Positions 19,153-29,600 of a stretch of DNA of 64,000 nt are shown here, one piece after another; position 1 is the stretch's first letter; each line of letters begins with the position of its first letter. The position numbers were made by a program, and so were the translations under genes. This DNA is from Treponema parvum (GTDB lineage Bacteria > Spirochaetota > Spirochaetia > Treponematales > Treponemataceae): contig NZ_CP054257.1 in NCBI RefSeq assembly GCF_017893945.1, positions 1,984,001 through 2,048,000 on the forward strand. Reading direction: 5' to 3'. A model generated the notes under the pieces. It searched no databases. It was not told the origin of the DNA and worked only from the letters and a program-made list of their open reading frames with translations.

Positions 19153-19346
19153 TTTTAAGGAAGGTTTAACAAGACCGCTGAATAGGCGCGGTCTTATTAA
19201 ACGACGAGTTTGCTGCGCAAACATCGCTAATTAACGTATCGCCGCTCGAAACTTCGCGCTTACGCGCTCGTTGCGGGGATCGCGCATCAATGCAACAACT
19301 TCCAAAGTTCATACTTTGTTCAGTTGTTGCATTTTAAGGAAAGTTT
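19153..19346. repeat. Intergenic structured element, copy B
   Basis: Bounded by TTTTAAGGAAGGTTT (19153-19167) and TTTTAAGGAAAGTTT (19332-19346). Internal stems are GACCGC/GCGGTC and CGAGTTTGC/GCAAACATCG, matching copy A in order and spacing but with different paired bases. An extra CAACAACT/AGTTGTTG hairpin lies before the right boundary. The secF stop codon lies in the right boundary motif. Confidence 0.6.
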
Positions 19347-20598
19347 ACACTCTCACCCCGTCGTCGGCTGCAACCGCAGGTCTTGCGCTCACAGCCTTTT
19401 TAAAGGAATGATGCATACCCGCTTCAGGGCTCCAATTACGGCGCACAAACGATATGAACGCGCTGCTTATATAAATAGACGAATAACATCCGCTTACCAA
19501 TCCTACCATCAGGGCTAAAGAAAAATCTTTTATTCCGCCGGTAGTAAAGATAAACAAAGCAAAAACCGCGAACAATGTTGTTATCGTAGTTATGAGCGAA
19601 CGCCCCAAGGTGTCGGACAAAGAAGCGTTAAGTATTTCATCAAATTTCTTAACGTCGAGCAATCTCATATTTAATCTTACGCGGTCCAAAATAACGACCG
19701 TGGCGTTAATCGAATAACCTATAATCGTAAGGACTGCGGCCAGAGTTGTCGTACTGAATTCAATTTGCGTCCACGAAATAAAGGTGATCATGATCAGCGC
19801 GTCGTGAATAAGGGCAATTACCGACCCAAGCGCGAAATCCCAATGGAAGCGGATCGTGGCGTAAAGCCATATGAGAAGCAGCGTAGCCAAAACCAGAACA
19901 ACCGACTGCCAGACTAAGGACTGTGAAAATTGCGAAGCGATAAAGTCCGTCTTAATCACTACGACCTTATCCGCGCCGAATCTGTCCTCAAGAGCTTTCT
20001 TAATGCCGTCTTGGAGCGTCTTTCCCGAATCTCCGCCGCCGTTATCTCTCATACGGATCTGAAAACTTCGCGCACTTTCGGTACCCAGCGCCTTTACGGC
20101 GACGCCTTTAAATGAATCCACGGCGGAACGTACATCTTCTATCGTAGTAGTTTCCGTACCCGAAGCGTACAATCTAAACACGTTTTCCGTAATTACATTT
20201 GAAAGCGCAGAATTGACAAACAATCCGGATGAAGCTGTATTTTCTGCAATAACAATCCTTGCGCTCAATCCGTCGATCTTATTAAGATTGGAAGCAAGCT
20301 CTCCTACAGTAGGATTTTTATCATAGCTAAAGGTTTCCGTGCGGTTATCCGCGCCGGAACCGCTTATTATGACATCCATTCCGTTTTCCGCCATATCTAC
20401 GGTAACCTTTGCCGAACCGCTATAAGTCAATTCCAAAGCCGGAGGAGCTATGCGGATTTCTTCAACAAGACCGGGCTGAAAATCAATACCGAAATTTATG
20501 CCGCGCGTAAAAACGCTTACCACGCCGCTTAATATCAAAAGAGCGCTAAAGATCGAGGCGGGAAGAAACGCCTTGCTGAATTTTATGACCTTTTTCAT
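19345..20598 (-). CDS. secF: Protein translocase subunit SecF
   Basis: Partner of SecD; uses the proton gradient to complete export through SecYEG. The 417-residue product has TM1 near the N-terminus (GVVSVFTRGINFGIDFQPG), a long periplasmic P4-like domain, then five helices containing the SecF signatures GYSINATVVILDRVR and SLSDTLGRSLITTITT. The ATG overlaps the secD stop codon by one base, so the genes are translationally coupled in yajC-secD-secF. Confidence 0.95.
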   Translation of the reverse strand: MKKVIKFSKAFLPASIFSALLILSGVVSVFTRGINFGIDFQPGLVEEIRIAPPALELTYSGSAKVTVDMAENGMDVIISGSGADNRTETFSYDKNPTVGELASNLNKIDGLSARIVIAENTASSGLFVNSALSNVITENVFRLYASGTETTTIEDVRSAVDSFKGVAVKALGTESARSFQIRMRDNGGGDSGKTLQDGIKKALEDRFGADKVVVIKTDFIASQFSQSLVWQSVVLVLATLLLIWLYATIRFHWDFALGSVIALIHDALIMITFISWTQIEFSTTTLAAVLTIIGYSINATVVILDRVRLNMRLLDVKKFDEILNASLSDTLGRSLITTITTLFAVFALFIFTTGGIKDFSLALMVGLVSGCYSSIYISSAFISFVRRNWSPEAGMHHSFKKAVSARPAVAADDGVRV

Positions 20599-22340
20599 TA
20601 CTTTATCCTCCAGCTGATGCTCACTTTCTTGTACCCTGCAACGTCTGTATTCACATCAAATATCAAGCGCGAAACAAAAAGCGCCGTAAACACCGACGAA
20701 ACAACGCCTATTGCCAAACTTACGGCAAAGCCCTGTATGGAACCTGTGCCCAGCTGTGAAAGGAAGATAGCCGCTATGAACGTTGTAATGTTTGAGTCCA
20801 TGATCGCCCAAAACGCATTGTCGAATCCCGCGGATATAGCCGCGGCACGGCTCTTCCCGTCGCGGAGCTCTTCTTTGATGCGTTCAAAAATGATTACGTT
20901 TGCGTCTACGGCCATACCGATCGTAAGAATCATACCGGCAATGCTTGAAAGAGTGAGCGTCAAATTAAAGGCCGACAGAACGCTGAACAAAATATATAAA
21001 TTCAATATCTGTGCTACGATCGCATTGAATCCCGCGCCCTTATAATAGATAAGCATGAATACCATTACGGAAAGAAGCCCCACAAGCAGCGCGAGCATTC
21101 CCTGCCGTATAGCCTGATCTCCCAGCGACGCTCCTATGACCTGCTGACTTTCAACCAAAAGAGGAACGTTAAGCCATGCGGTTTGCAAGACCTTTTGAAG
21201 GTTGTGAGCTTCTTCAAGCCCGAAGCCTGAAATCGCTACGCGGCCGCCGGTAATTGCGCTTTCTATGCGCGCGTTGGATTTTATCTGATTGTCGCTGACA
21301 ATGGCCAGATAATCGCCCACATGAGCGGAAGTAAATTCCGCAAAGATCGCGGCGCCTTCGGAATCCAGCACAAAGTCTACTTCAGGCTTATTCGTAATAT
21401 TGTTTGCGCTCACCTGTGCGGAAGAAATATGCTGACCGTCAAGCGCAATTTCTTTTTTTACCGCAAGAAATCCTATCCTTTCATCAAGGCCGTAATCGTC
21501 CTTTGTGTAAAGTCCTAAAACTTCACAATCCGAAGGAATAATCGAAGGATCCAACAAGGCTCCCGATGCCGTAAAAGCGGTAGCGGAATTGGCGGCGTAA
21601 TACGCTTCAAACGCCCTAGTCGCTTCCATGTCTACGAGGCGGAAATTAAGAATTCCCTTACCCATTATGATCGTGTTGATTGCATCCGCTTCGGCGGCGC
21701 CGGGTATTTCTATGTATATACGGTCTTCACCCTGCTTACGGATAACCGGCGAGGAAAGCCCGAACCTGTCTATCCTGTTCGTAAGAGTTTCAACTGCCTG
21801 AGCCATCGCGTCGGCTTTAAACTGAACAATGTTGTCGGTCGTAACCGAATCGCCTTGAGAAGCAATGGCTGCGTCAAGATCCGCTTTAACGATAATGTTC
21901 ATTCCGCCTGAAAGATCCAATCCGAGTTTTACGGAATTTTGGTAGCGTTTCTTCGCAGCTAAAATATCGTCGCGGTAGCGTTCCTGTATGACAGCGGATA
22001 ATTCCCGCTCGTTGTAAAAAGAACGCAGCATATCGACCACAGTCATAGGAGAAGGAACGTCTTCTCTCATCTGCTTGTAATTTTTCTTTGCAATTTTTTC
22101 AAGCCATGCGTATTCGGCTCCCACGACGGCGGACGGATCGGCGTTTGCCGAAGCTTTTAGAGAGTTCACATCTTCATATGCCCGTGCGGTTGCATAGTCT
22201 TTTATCTTTTCAAGGGAACCCAGCGCCAGCGTTTGAACTTCTTTCGGGGTATACATATACCAGCTTATAGAAGGCCATAGAAACGCAAAGCAAATCCCCA
22301 AAACAATAAGAATCAGAAGGAAACGGCTTCGCTTTTTCAT
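20598..22340 (-). CDS. secD: Protein translocase subunit SecD
   Basis: An RND-type export motor subunit with six membrane spans and a large periplasmic P1 domain. The 580-residue product shows KLGLDLSGGMNIIVK at about residue 136, IRKQGEDRIYIEIPG, and the membrane signature GMAVDANVIIFERIKEELRDGKS near residue 490. It starts 17 bp after yajC and overlaps secF by one base. Length and motifs are normal. Confidence 0.96.
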   Translation of the reverse strand: MKKRSRFLLILIVLGICFAFLWPSISWYMYTPKEVQTLALGSLEKIKDYATARAYEDVNSLKASANADPSAVVGAEYAWLEKIAKKNYKQMREDVPSPMTVVDMLRSFYNERELSAVIQERYRDDILAAKKRYQNSVKLGLDLSGGMNIIVKADLDAAIASQGDSVTTDNIVQFKADAMAQAVETLTNRIDRFGLSSPVIRKQGEDRIYIEIPGAAEADAINTIIMGKGILNFRLVDMEATRAFEAYYAANSATAFTASGALLDPSIIPSDCEVLGLYTKDDYGLDERIGFLAVKKEIALDGQHISSAQVSANNITNKPEVDFVLDSEGAAIFAEFTSAHVGDYLAIVSDNQIKSNARIESAITGGRVAISGFGLEEAHNLQKVLQTAWLNVPLLVESQQVIGASLGDQAIRQGMLALLVGLLSVMVFMLIYYKGAGFNAIVAQILNLYILFSVLSAFNLTLTLSSIAGMILTIGMAVDANVIIFERIKEELRDGKSRAAAISAGFDNAFWAIMDSNITTFIAAIFLSQLGTGSIQGFAVSLAIGVVSSVFTALFVSRLIFDVNTDVAGYKKVSISWRIK

Positions 22341-22357
22341 TTTTTACTCCGGCTCCT

Positions 22358-22789
22358 TTATTTTTTTTCGGTATCTTCGGACAAAGACTCATCAAAAGAC
22401 GCCGGCTGCCCATCGGTTTTTTCAGCCTTTGATTTATCGGCTTTCGCTTTTTCGGTGGACGCCGCTTTTTTACCTTTTTCAGCGGCGGCCGGCTGATCCT
22501 GAACTACGCCCGAAACTGCGGAGCGGTTAAACTCAATCTTCGTATTGTCGTCGACTTTTACTACGACTGTTCTTTCTTTGACGGAAGAAATAACTCCGTG
22601 AATGCCGCCGATAGTTATTACTTTGTCGCCCTTTTTAAGCGCGTCCAACATTTTTTGCGTTTCTTTTTGTTTTTTACTCTGCGGACGTATTATGAAAAAA
22701 TAAAAAATAAGAATGATAAGAACGAACGGTGCAAACGACACGAGAGAATTTGCTCCGCCTGCTGCCTGTAAATACGGAATAAAAGACAT
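22358..22789 (-). CDS. yajC: Preprotein translocase accessory subunit YajC
   Basis: A single-span protein that associates with SecDF. The 143-residue product has its helix at about residues 18-35 (FAPFVLIILIFYFFIIRPQ), the family motif RPQSKKQKETQKMLDALKKGDKVITIGGIHGVI, and a Lys/Ala-rich, acidic-ended tail longer than usual (residues 100-143). AGGAAGG precedes ATG 22789. It is the first gene of the sec operon. Confidence 0.95.
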   Translation of the reverse strand: MSFIPYLQAAGGANSLVSFAPFVLIILIFYFFIIRPQSKKQKETQKMLDALKKGDKVITIGGIHGVISSVKERTVVVKVDDNTKIEFNRSAVSGVVQDQPAAAEKGKKAASTEKAKADKSKAEKTDGQPASFDESLSEDTEKK

Positions 22790-22990
22790 AAATTTTCCTT
22801 CCTAAGCGTATAAGTTTAAAATCTGAAAAAAATCAGGTTCTAATAACATACCATGCTAAAAGTCTGACAGTCAAGGTGGAATTCAACATGCTTCTCGTAA
22901 ATCGGCTATACGGCAATCTAGTCTGAGCCGAACATTACCGCATTTTTGTCATACGAAAACGTTTCTTTGATTTTATCGGTTTTATCGATT

Positions 22991-24181
22991 TTACCGAGCG
23001 CCGCCGTTCGGCTCTTTTTTGTGGGCGAGCTGTTTGTTTTTGTAAAGTATTTTATCGGCTTCAGTGATAAGCTGCGTCATAGTAGTGTCAGCTGAAGCGC
23101 ACTTTGTGTAGCCGATACTCGCAGAAAATTTGTACTTAATATTTTCCGCCTTGACGGCAGTTTCCCAGTTTTCATATATGTCCTTTATAAAGTCTTCGGG
23201 CGTAAGATCTTTTGTATCATGCAAATTCGACTTATATACGATGACAATAAATTCGTCCCCGCCCCAGCGCGCCGTAAACGACTGATAATTCATGCAAACC
23301 TTTTTAAGTATGTCGGCGACCAGCCGCAGAGCGCGGTCTCCTTCCGCATGACCGAAGGTGTCGTTTATGTATTTAAATGAATTTATATCGAGAATAAAAA
23401 AATAAAACGGCCTTTCCGGCACGACGGAATTGATCGATTCAATAATATACTGTTCGGCGCGCCGCCGGTTGTTAAGTCCAGTCAAAGCGTCGTTGTAAAT
23501 TTTCAATTCCTGCAAGGTAATAAATACAAAAAAAATCGATGAAAATATTGCGGGAGCCACGACGGGAGTCGAGCTTATAAAATTATTTATTACGGCACAT
23601 ATGAGAGGAAAAAAAACAAACAGAATCAGCGTCGCATATTCTTTTTTATTTATAGTCGATTTTTCTTTACGGATACGATAGAACGCATGCAAGGCGACGA
23701 AGGTAGGATACATACTTATTATTACGACTGAAATCCAATAGCACGGACCGGTTTCAAATCCCGCATTATCCGATATTGAAAAAAATATGCCCGTCTTTAT
23801 GGAAACAAGATACAATACCAACAGCAAAAGCACCGGAGAAAAAACGATCAGGTTAAAGCGTAAGGAAGTTATAAACCTGTTTTTAAGTTTTATTTCCGCA
23901 AAACAAAACCAAAAATATGAAGTCACGGCTACAAACATTATGTTTAAGATCATCACAAAATTCTTTACCATGCGTGGAGGGGAAAAAACTTTAAACTGTA
24001 TCAATATCCAAATTATGTCGGAAAATAAGTAAAGCAAATATGCGTATACGAGTCTTTTAAAAAATTTTATTTCGCTCTGGCTACCTATGTCATGCGTCAG
24101 CTTATCCAAAATGGAAACGGAAAAAACCATAAAAAAGAATTCAACGGCGACGTATGAAAAAACATATTTAAAATCCAACAT
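22991..24181 (-). CDS. Membrane diguanylate cyclase (GGDEF)
   Basis: Makes the second messenger c-di-GMP. The 396-residue product has seven hydrophobic helices (residues 1-225) as an input module, then a GGDEF domain: DALTGLNNRR, FFILDINSFKYINDTFGHAEGD and RWGGDEFIVIV at about residue 310. No RxxD inhibitory site is visible five residues before GGDEF (NYQS occupies it), so product inhibition at that site is unlikely. A GGGAGGG supports ATG 24181. Confidence 0.9.
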   Translation of the reverse strand: MLDFKYVFSYVAVEFFFMVFSVSILDKLTHDIGSQSEIKFFKRLVYAYLLYLFSDIIWILIQFKVFSPPRMVKNFVMILNIMFVAVTSYFWFCFAEIKLKNRFITSLRFNLIVFSPVLLLLVLYLVSIKTGIFFSISDNAGFETGPCYWISVVIISMYPTFVALHAFYRIRKEKSTINKKEYATLILFVFFPLICAVINNFISSTPVVAPAIFSSIFFVFITLQELKIYNDALTGLNNRRRAEQYIIESINSVVPERPFYFFILDINSFKYINDTFGHAEGDRALRLVADILKKVCMNYQSFTARWGGDEFIVIVYKSNLHDTKDLTPEDFIKDIYENWETAVKAENIKYKFSASIGYTKCASADTTMTQLITEADKILYKNKQLAHKKEPNGGAR

Positions 24182-24261
24182 AATTCGACCCTCCCGTTTT
24201 TTCTGAAAATGCGCTTACAAACCGCGAGAACCCGCGTTAATTGCATTAAAAAAACGCAAAA

Positions 24262-26448
24262 CTACGGAATTCTGCACAGATCGCCGAATACAACTTTGAT
24301 GTTTTTATTAAACATATCCGTTTTATTCTTCAATTCCAGCAAAAAAGAGTTACTTTCTACGGAACCTAATACGGCCGTCATTTCCTGATAATTATGATAA
24401 ACCATTTTCCTAAAATAATCCGTAAAATCTTTTTGCCGTGAAGAAAGCGACGACTGATACATTTCGTCGGATACGACCGTAACGTCAGTAATAATATCCC
24501 TAAAAATTTCGGAAGTAAAATCTCCTATCGGTCTGGAATACAATTGTTCAAGAAGATATACCGAATACCTTGCTTTAAGCTCGTCGTATTCCGCCTGACA
24601 CTTGTCGTAAAATTTATGAACTTCCTGCCAAGTTCGGACGGTGCGGTTTTTTATCTTTTTAAAAAGCGCTTGAATTTCTTTTTTAGGAATTATCTGTCCG
24701 CCGACGTTTTCCCACTCGGTATAAAGTTTGATACGGTTTATGCTTTCCAAATGCTCCGGTTTAAGGCTTAAAATATTTTTGCGACCGCAATATTCGACAA
24801 GGGTTCTGGCTGCAAAATATTTTACAACTTTTCGGTAAGCTTTATAAGCCTTTACCGGTTTTAAAATTATTGCGCCGTATTTTTTTTGAGCGGACATGTC
24901 GGTAAGAGTAAAATCCGCATCCGGATGCGTGTGCAGATAATCCTTTGCAGCCTGACGCATTTTTTTGCCGTCGCCCAAAGAATCGTAGGGAATTTCATGC
25001 ATGTCGGAAAGAAAATAGCCGCTCAATTCAATTATGCGATCAAGGGCGGAAAAAATTTCCTGCATCGTGTCTGGGGCAAAAGGATCCGTTTCTATATGCT
25101 GAATTTTTACCGCGCGCCTGTCGCGTTTTAAAAATTTATCGTTATTGCGGGCTATTGCAAACATATTATACAAAAACCAAAACGCAGGTATGATTCTTAT
25201 AGGCTTGTCGGGCGCTTCAGAGGCTATAAGAGAAAACGGATAAGCTATGTGAAGTTCGTGCTGATAAGAGCCCTTTTCTGCGAGAGTAAAAGAAGCGAAT
25301 TTTGAATTGTGTTTAAAATCCGAACAGAGCCCCGGCCAAAATCCTCTCTTAGCGAAAATTTCACCGTCGGGGCTTCGGGAATTGTGATTGCTGCCAACAG
25401 TTGCGCCGGCGGCGATATTCGATTGTCCCATAACCGTAGTGGCGATAAGAAAGGAAGAATTGTGATGCTGTTCATGAAACGGAAAAATAAGGTTGTTTAA
25501 AAGCTCGCAGCATGAAACGGTAGAATTATCGCCTAAAACGGTATTAAGAACGCGCACGCCGTATTTGAGCTGACAATTGCGTCCGATCACAAAACGCACT
25601 GCGACGGCCTGATAAAACACGCGGCTTCCGTAACCCATTATTCCGTTGACCATTTCAACTCCTTCTCCGATCTGAGAAGGTTCTTGGGCGCTCGATAAAA
25701 CGGTAATGTTTTTAAGTTTAAAAGCTCCCTTAATGTAAGCCCTGCTTCCGACTTTTACGTCTTTTATGAGAGTCGTGTTTTTTATAACCGCATCGTCTTC
25801 CACGATCCCGAAAGTGTCAAGCTTTTTCGTATTGCCGTATTCGGTCATTTCAAAAAAGCGCTGCAAAAGTTCTTTATCGTCACGGTAATGCGACCATAAA
25901 TACGCATCCGCAGTAATCATCTGTTCGAACGGCAGTACGGAGCGGCCGTCGTTTTCATTTGCGACGCCTATCCAAATCCTGTTTGACTCGGGTTCTCCTT
26001 CCTTCAATATTCCGTTGCCGAATTTACTGTGCAAAGTACAGTTCATTTCCTGTATGTTAAAAAGGATAACTCTGTCATGAATATGGTAGTTTTCAAGATA
26101 ACTTACGTTCCTTATCACACAGTCGTCGCCGAATACAGAGTCTTTTATATAGGAATTATAAAATCCGCACTCCAGCTCAAGATCGTGATATTTAAGCTTT
26201 GCGGGGCGAAGTTTTCCGATCACAACGAAACCCGAAAATTCGCAATTTTTTATAAGTTCGGGATCGAATTCTCCGTGCGCCTTACACACGCGAAAGTTCT
26301 GCCAGCCGCACAGCGACGTACAGGAATTACCGTTTTTTTGAAGAATTTCAATTTCAGTTTCGGTTAAAGCTCTTTTTCCGGCTTCATAAGCGGCGGGAAC
26401 AAGATTTTTTGTTTTTTTTGACGATGAAAGCAGTGTTAAAGACGACAT
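24262..26448 (-). CDS. DUF4954 protein with left-handed beta-helix region
   Basis: A 728-residue cytoplasmic protein. Residues about 100-390 show hexapeptide-like periodicity typical of left-handed beta-helix (LbetaH) sugar-nucleotide or acyl transferases (IKDVKVGSRAYIKGAF, CQLKYGVRVLNTVLGDNSTVSCCELL, SNIAAGATVGSNHNS). The C-terminal half is helical. It matches the DUF4954 type known from spirochaetes and Bacteroidetes; substrate unknown. TATAAT lies 10 nt before ATG 26448 and a weak AGGA is present. Confidence 0.75.
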   Translation of the reverse strand: MSSLTLLSSSKKTKNLVPAAYEAGKRALTETEIEILQKNGNSCTSLCGWQNFRVCKAHGEFDPELIKNCEFSGFVVIGKLRPAKLKYHDLELECGFYNSYIKDSVFGDDCVIRNVSYLENYHIHDRVILFNIQEMNCTLHSKFGNGILKEGEPESNRIWIGVANENDGRSVLPFEQMITADAYLWSHYRDDKELLQRFFEMTEYGNTKKLDTFGIVEDDAVIKNTTLIKDVKVGSRAYIKGAFKLKNITVLSSAQEPSQIGEGVEMVNGIMGYGSRVFYQAVAVRFVIGRNCQLKYGVRVLNTVLGDNSTVSCCELLNNLIFPFHEQHHNSSFLIATTVMGQSNIAAGATVGSNHNSRSPDGEIFAKRGFWPGLCSDFKHNSKFASFTLAEKGSYQHELHIAYPFSLIASEAPDKPIRIIPAFWFLYNMFAIARNNDKFLKRDRRAVKIQHIETDPFAPDTMQEIFSALDRIIELSGYFLSDMHEIPYDSLGDGKKMRQAAKDYLHTHPDADFTLTDMSAQKKYGAIILKPVKAYKAYRKVVKYFAARTLVEYCGRKNILSLKPEHLESINRIKLYTEWENVGGQIIPKKEIQALFKKIKNRTVRTWQEVHKFYDKCQAEYDELKARYSVYLLEQLYSRPIGDFTSEIFRDIITDVTVVSDEMYQSSLSSRQKDFTDYFRKMVYHNYQEMTAVLGSVESNSFLLELKNKTDMFNKNIKVVFGDLCRIP

Positions 26449-26567
26449 AAAGATCCTGATTATAATCCGGTTTACAAGGGCTTTCGCCCTAACCGAAATC
26501 CTAAAAAAAAATCGCTAAAGGCGAGCTTTCCGAGATACCCACTAATATTACCTTCCGATGCGGCACT

Positions 26568-26596
26568 TTGTCAAACACGGCTCGGCCTGATATACT
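26568..26596 (+). promoter_or_regulatory. Promoter of the M16-like gene (leaderless geometry)
   Basis: TTGTCA (26568-26573), 17-bp spacer, extended -10 TG-A-TATACT (-10 box 26591-26596), then 8 nt to ATG 26605. No Shine-Dalgarno lies between. Confidence 0.6.
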
Positions 26597-26604
26597 TTAA
26601 TATC

Positions 26605-29600
26605 ATGAAAGTTTTTTTTGAAAAACCGCTTAAAAAGCAGTTAAAAACGCTTTTTAAGATCGCAGCAGCAGCTTTTATATTTTTGTTCAATAATACGAAT
26701 ACAGGTGCGAACGCAAATACAGTTGCAAGCGCCGGTACAGATGTGAATGCCGGTACAAGCGCAAACGCCGACACGGGCGTGAGCGCCGATGGGAACGCGG
26801 ATACAGATGACTACGCGGTTTTTCCTTCGGAAGAACAAAATTTCATATTTTCGCAAAAACTTCCCGACGGGTTTAGAGAATACACTCTTGAAAACGAACT
26901 GAAAGTCTTTGTGCTTGAAGACTTTTCATCGGCTCCCGTAAGGCTTGAACTTGCCGTAAGAGCAGGTTTCAGTTCTCAAACGCCTAAGACGGCGGGATTT
27001 TTTCCGTTGTATACGCAGCTGTTTTCAAATGCCGGTAAGGCGGCCGCAGGCTTTTTATTCGACGGATCCAATCGATTCGATGGAAAAGAAAATCCTGAAA
27101 AATTTACGGAACGCACATGGTATTTAAACGGAGTAAACAAAGAATGCAACGCCGATTTCGCCCGTTACATAATCGTCGCCGCTCCCGCGCAAACCGAAGA
27201 AATCCTAAAACAGCTTTCATACTCTTTCTTTTCACCCGTCTTCAGCGACGCCGATCTCATGAAAGAATTTTCCGCGCTCAAAACCCAAGTCATGCAAAAT
27301 GCGTTCGGAACGGCGGGCTTTATAAACAGCAGCATAGATTCGCGCGTCTTTGCCTCGGAACCGTGGAAGCAGGACTCGGGAATATATCCCGCTCTGTTTG
27401 TAAATACGCCTCTTGAAGAAGCGCGCACCATACTTACCAGCATAGGAAGAAACTATTACACGCCTAAAAATTCCGCGCTTTTTATTTCAGGGGCGATCAA
27501 AGCGGAAAACGCTCTGGAACTGGCTAAAAAATATTTTCAAAAACCCGCAGCCCTTTCAGCGGGAAATCTTTCTGACGGCGAAGTGCACATTGCTCCGTCA
27601 GGGCAGAAAAAATTCGTAATGCACGACGCTCTTTTCACTCCGGAAATGTCGCAAATCGTAATTCAATATACGGGTCTTTCAATGCACCAAGCCGATATCG
27701 CCGCAGCAGCGCTTAACGAATACGATTCTTCATTAAAAAAAGCGCTTACGGACATAAAGGAACTTGCAATCCGCGGCCAAGACTATGTAAACGCGGCTTC
27801 AGCCCATAAAAACGGAAGTTCCCGGCTCATATTTCAATCTCTGCTTGAAAAATCAAAATCCAATCCGGCCGCCCAAGCCGAAACTTTTTTAAAAACGGTA
27901 GAAAACGCCTTTCCGCTTTACGCGTCGGAAAATGACATAAGGGCGGCAAAAGAAAAACTTATAAGTCAGTACAAAACAAGGTTTAAAAATTCTTCGGTAT
28001 TCATGGACATGCTTTCGCAGTTTTGGGCTATAAGCGCGGTCACGCAAATTCATACTGAAAGCGTTTCTCAAGAGCTCATACGGCAGCCGGACATAATAAT
28101 GCGCACACAGGGCGACAAAATTTTTACGGCCTACCAGGCTGAAAGTCCCTTTGTCTTTGTGCTTGTAAATTCTTCGGTATACAAAAAAAATGAAAAAGCG
28201 TTTAAAAAGGCGGGCTATGAAGAAATTACAAGCAAAAATGGCTCGTGGTTTTTACAAAAACTGTACGAGACGCTGAAAAAACAGCTTGAAGCGGGCGACG
28301 GTTATGAAAGCGAAAGCAATCCTTACGCTGAAAACATTCCGCCTGAAAATATCCAGATAATTGCGGCCGAAGCCTTCGCAGCTGAAAATAAAAAACAATT
28401 TTCATATTTTAAACTTTCAAATGAAATTCCCGTAATAATAAAGCGGAATGAAAACGCTGCGACGGCCGTAATATCGCTCGCCGTTTCAGGAGGACGACTG
28501 TCTTCGGCAAAAATAAATAACGGGCTTACGGAAATAATGACAAACGCTCTTGCAAGGAACATTCAAAAAGATATTCTGCAGGCGTCGCTTGAAAAAAGAA
28601 TTCAAGGCGAACCTGAAGTTCTTGCGGAGACAGGACTGGCAGGAGGAATAATAACCGTCGAATGTCTTGAAAGCGACGTACTTCCCTGTATTTCATGTAT
28701 TTCGCACGCAATAATACACGGCAATATAAAACCGGCGGAAGCCGACGGCCTAATATACGACAGGCGGTCGCAGCACCGCATACAAAGAGCGTCGGGACAA
28801 TATCAGCTTTTCAGCACGGCGATTTCGCTTCTTTACGAAAACACGGACTATCCGCTCGTATACACGCAAAAAGCGGAAATTCTTGAAAATACTCAGTACA
28901 TGGAAATACTCGCTTCCTATCCTTCCCTTTTGGACGCTTCAAAGTACAGCCTTGTTCTGACCGGAAACATTCCGAAAAACGGGCTGGAACAGATTCTTGA
29001 AGAAGGACTGGGCGTTCTTGTAAAACAGACGCAAAACGTTTACCGCCTGTACAAAGAATTCCCCGCACCCGATTTCAGCCCTTTTATAACTGCGGAAACG
29101 GCCGGTGCCGCACCGGCGGCCGAAAAAACCAATGGCACGGCTGCGGCGGCCGACAACGCACCGGCAGGCAAAAACGGTGCGACAGCGAAATCAGCCGAAA
29201 AGCCCGCGGCCAATGCTGCACCGACGGCCGAAAAAACCAATGGCACGGCTGCAGCGGCCGACAACGCACCGGCGGGCAAAAAATCTGCCGCACCAACAGC
29301 AGCCGGCCGCGCGGATACCGCTACCTCCTCAGGCCGCACGAAACCCGCTTCCGGCAGAAAAATCGTCGCCCTCGAGCACCTGTTCTTTACAGATCAAAGC
29401 GCCGAGCCGGCCGGCCCCCGCCCTGAAATTCTCATTCCCACAGCGGAATTCTTAGATCCCGTACAGTTCTGGCTTCCGTCTCCCGCTCAAAGCAGTCCCG
29501 AACTCATCACATTCAATTCGCTTTTATTCGAACTGGAAGATCGCCTTTCACAGGCTCTGGAACTGCAAGCTGAAAACGAAGGCGCATTCGTAAAAATAAC

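Noticed and set aside
29040..29455. Overlapping Ala/Pro-rich frames on both strands at the M16-like linker.
   Set aside because: They are produced by the in-frame repeat; no signals of translation.
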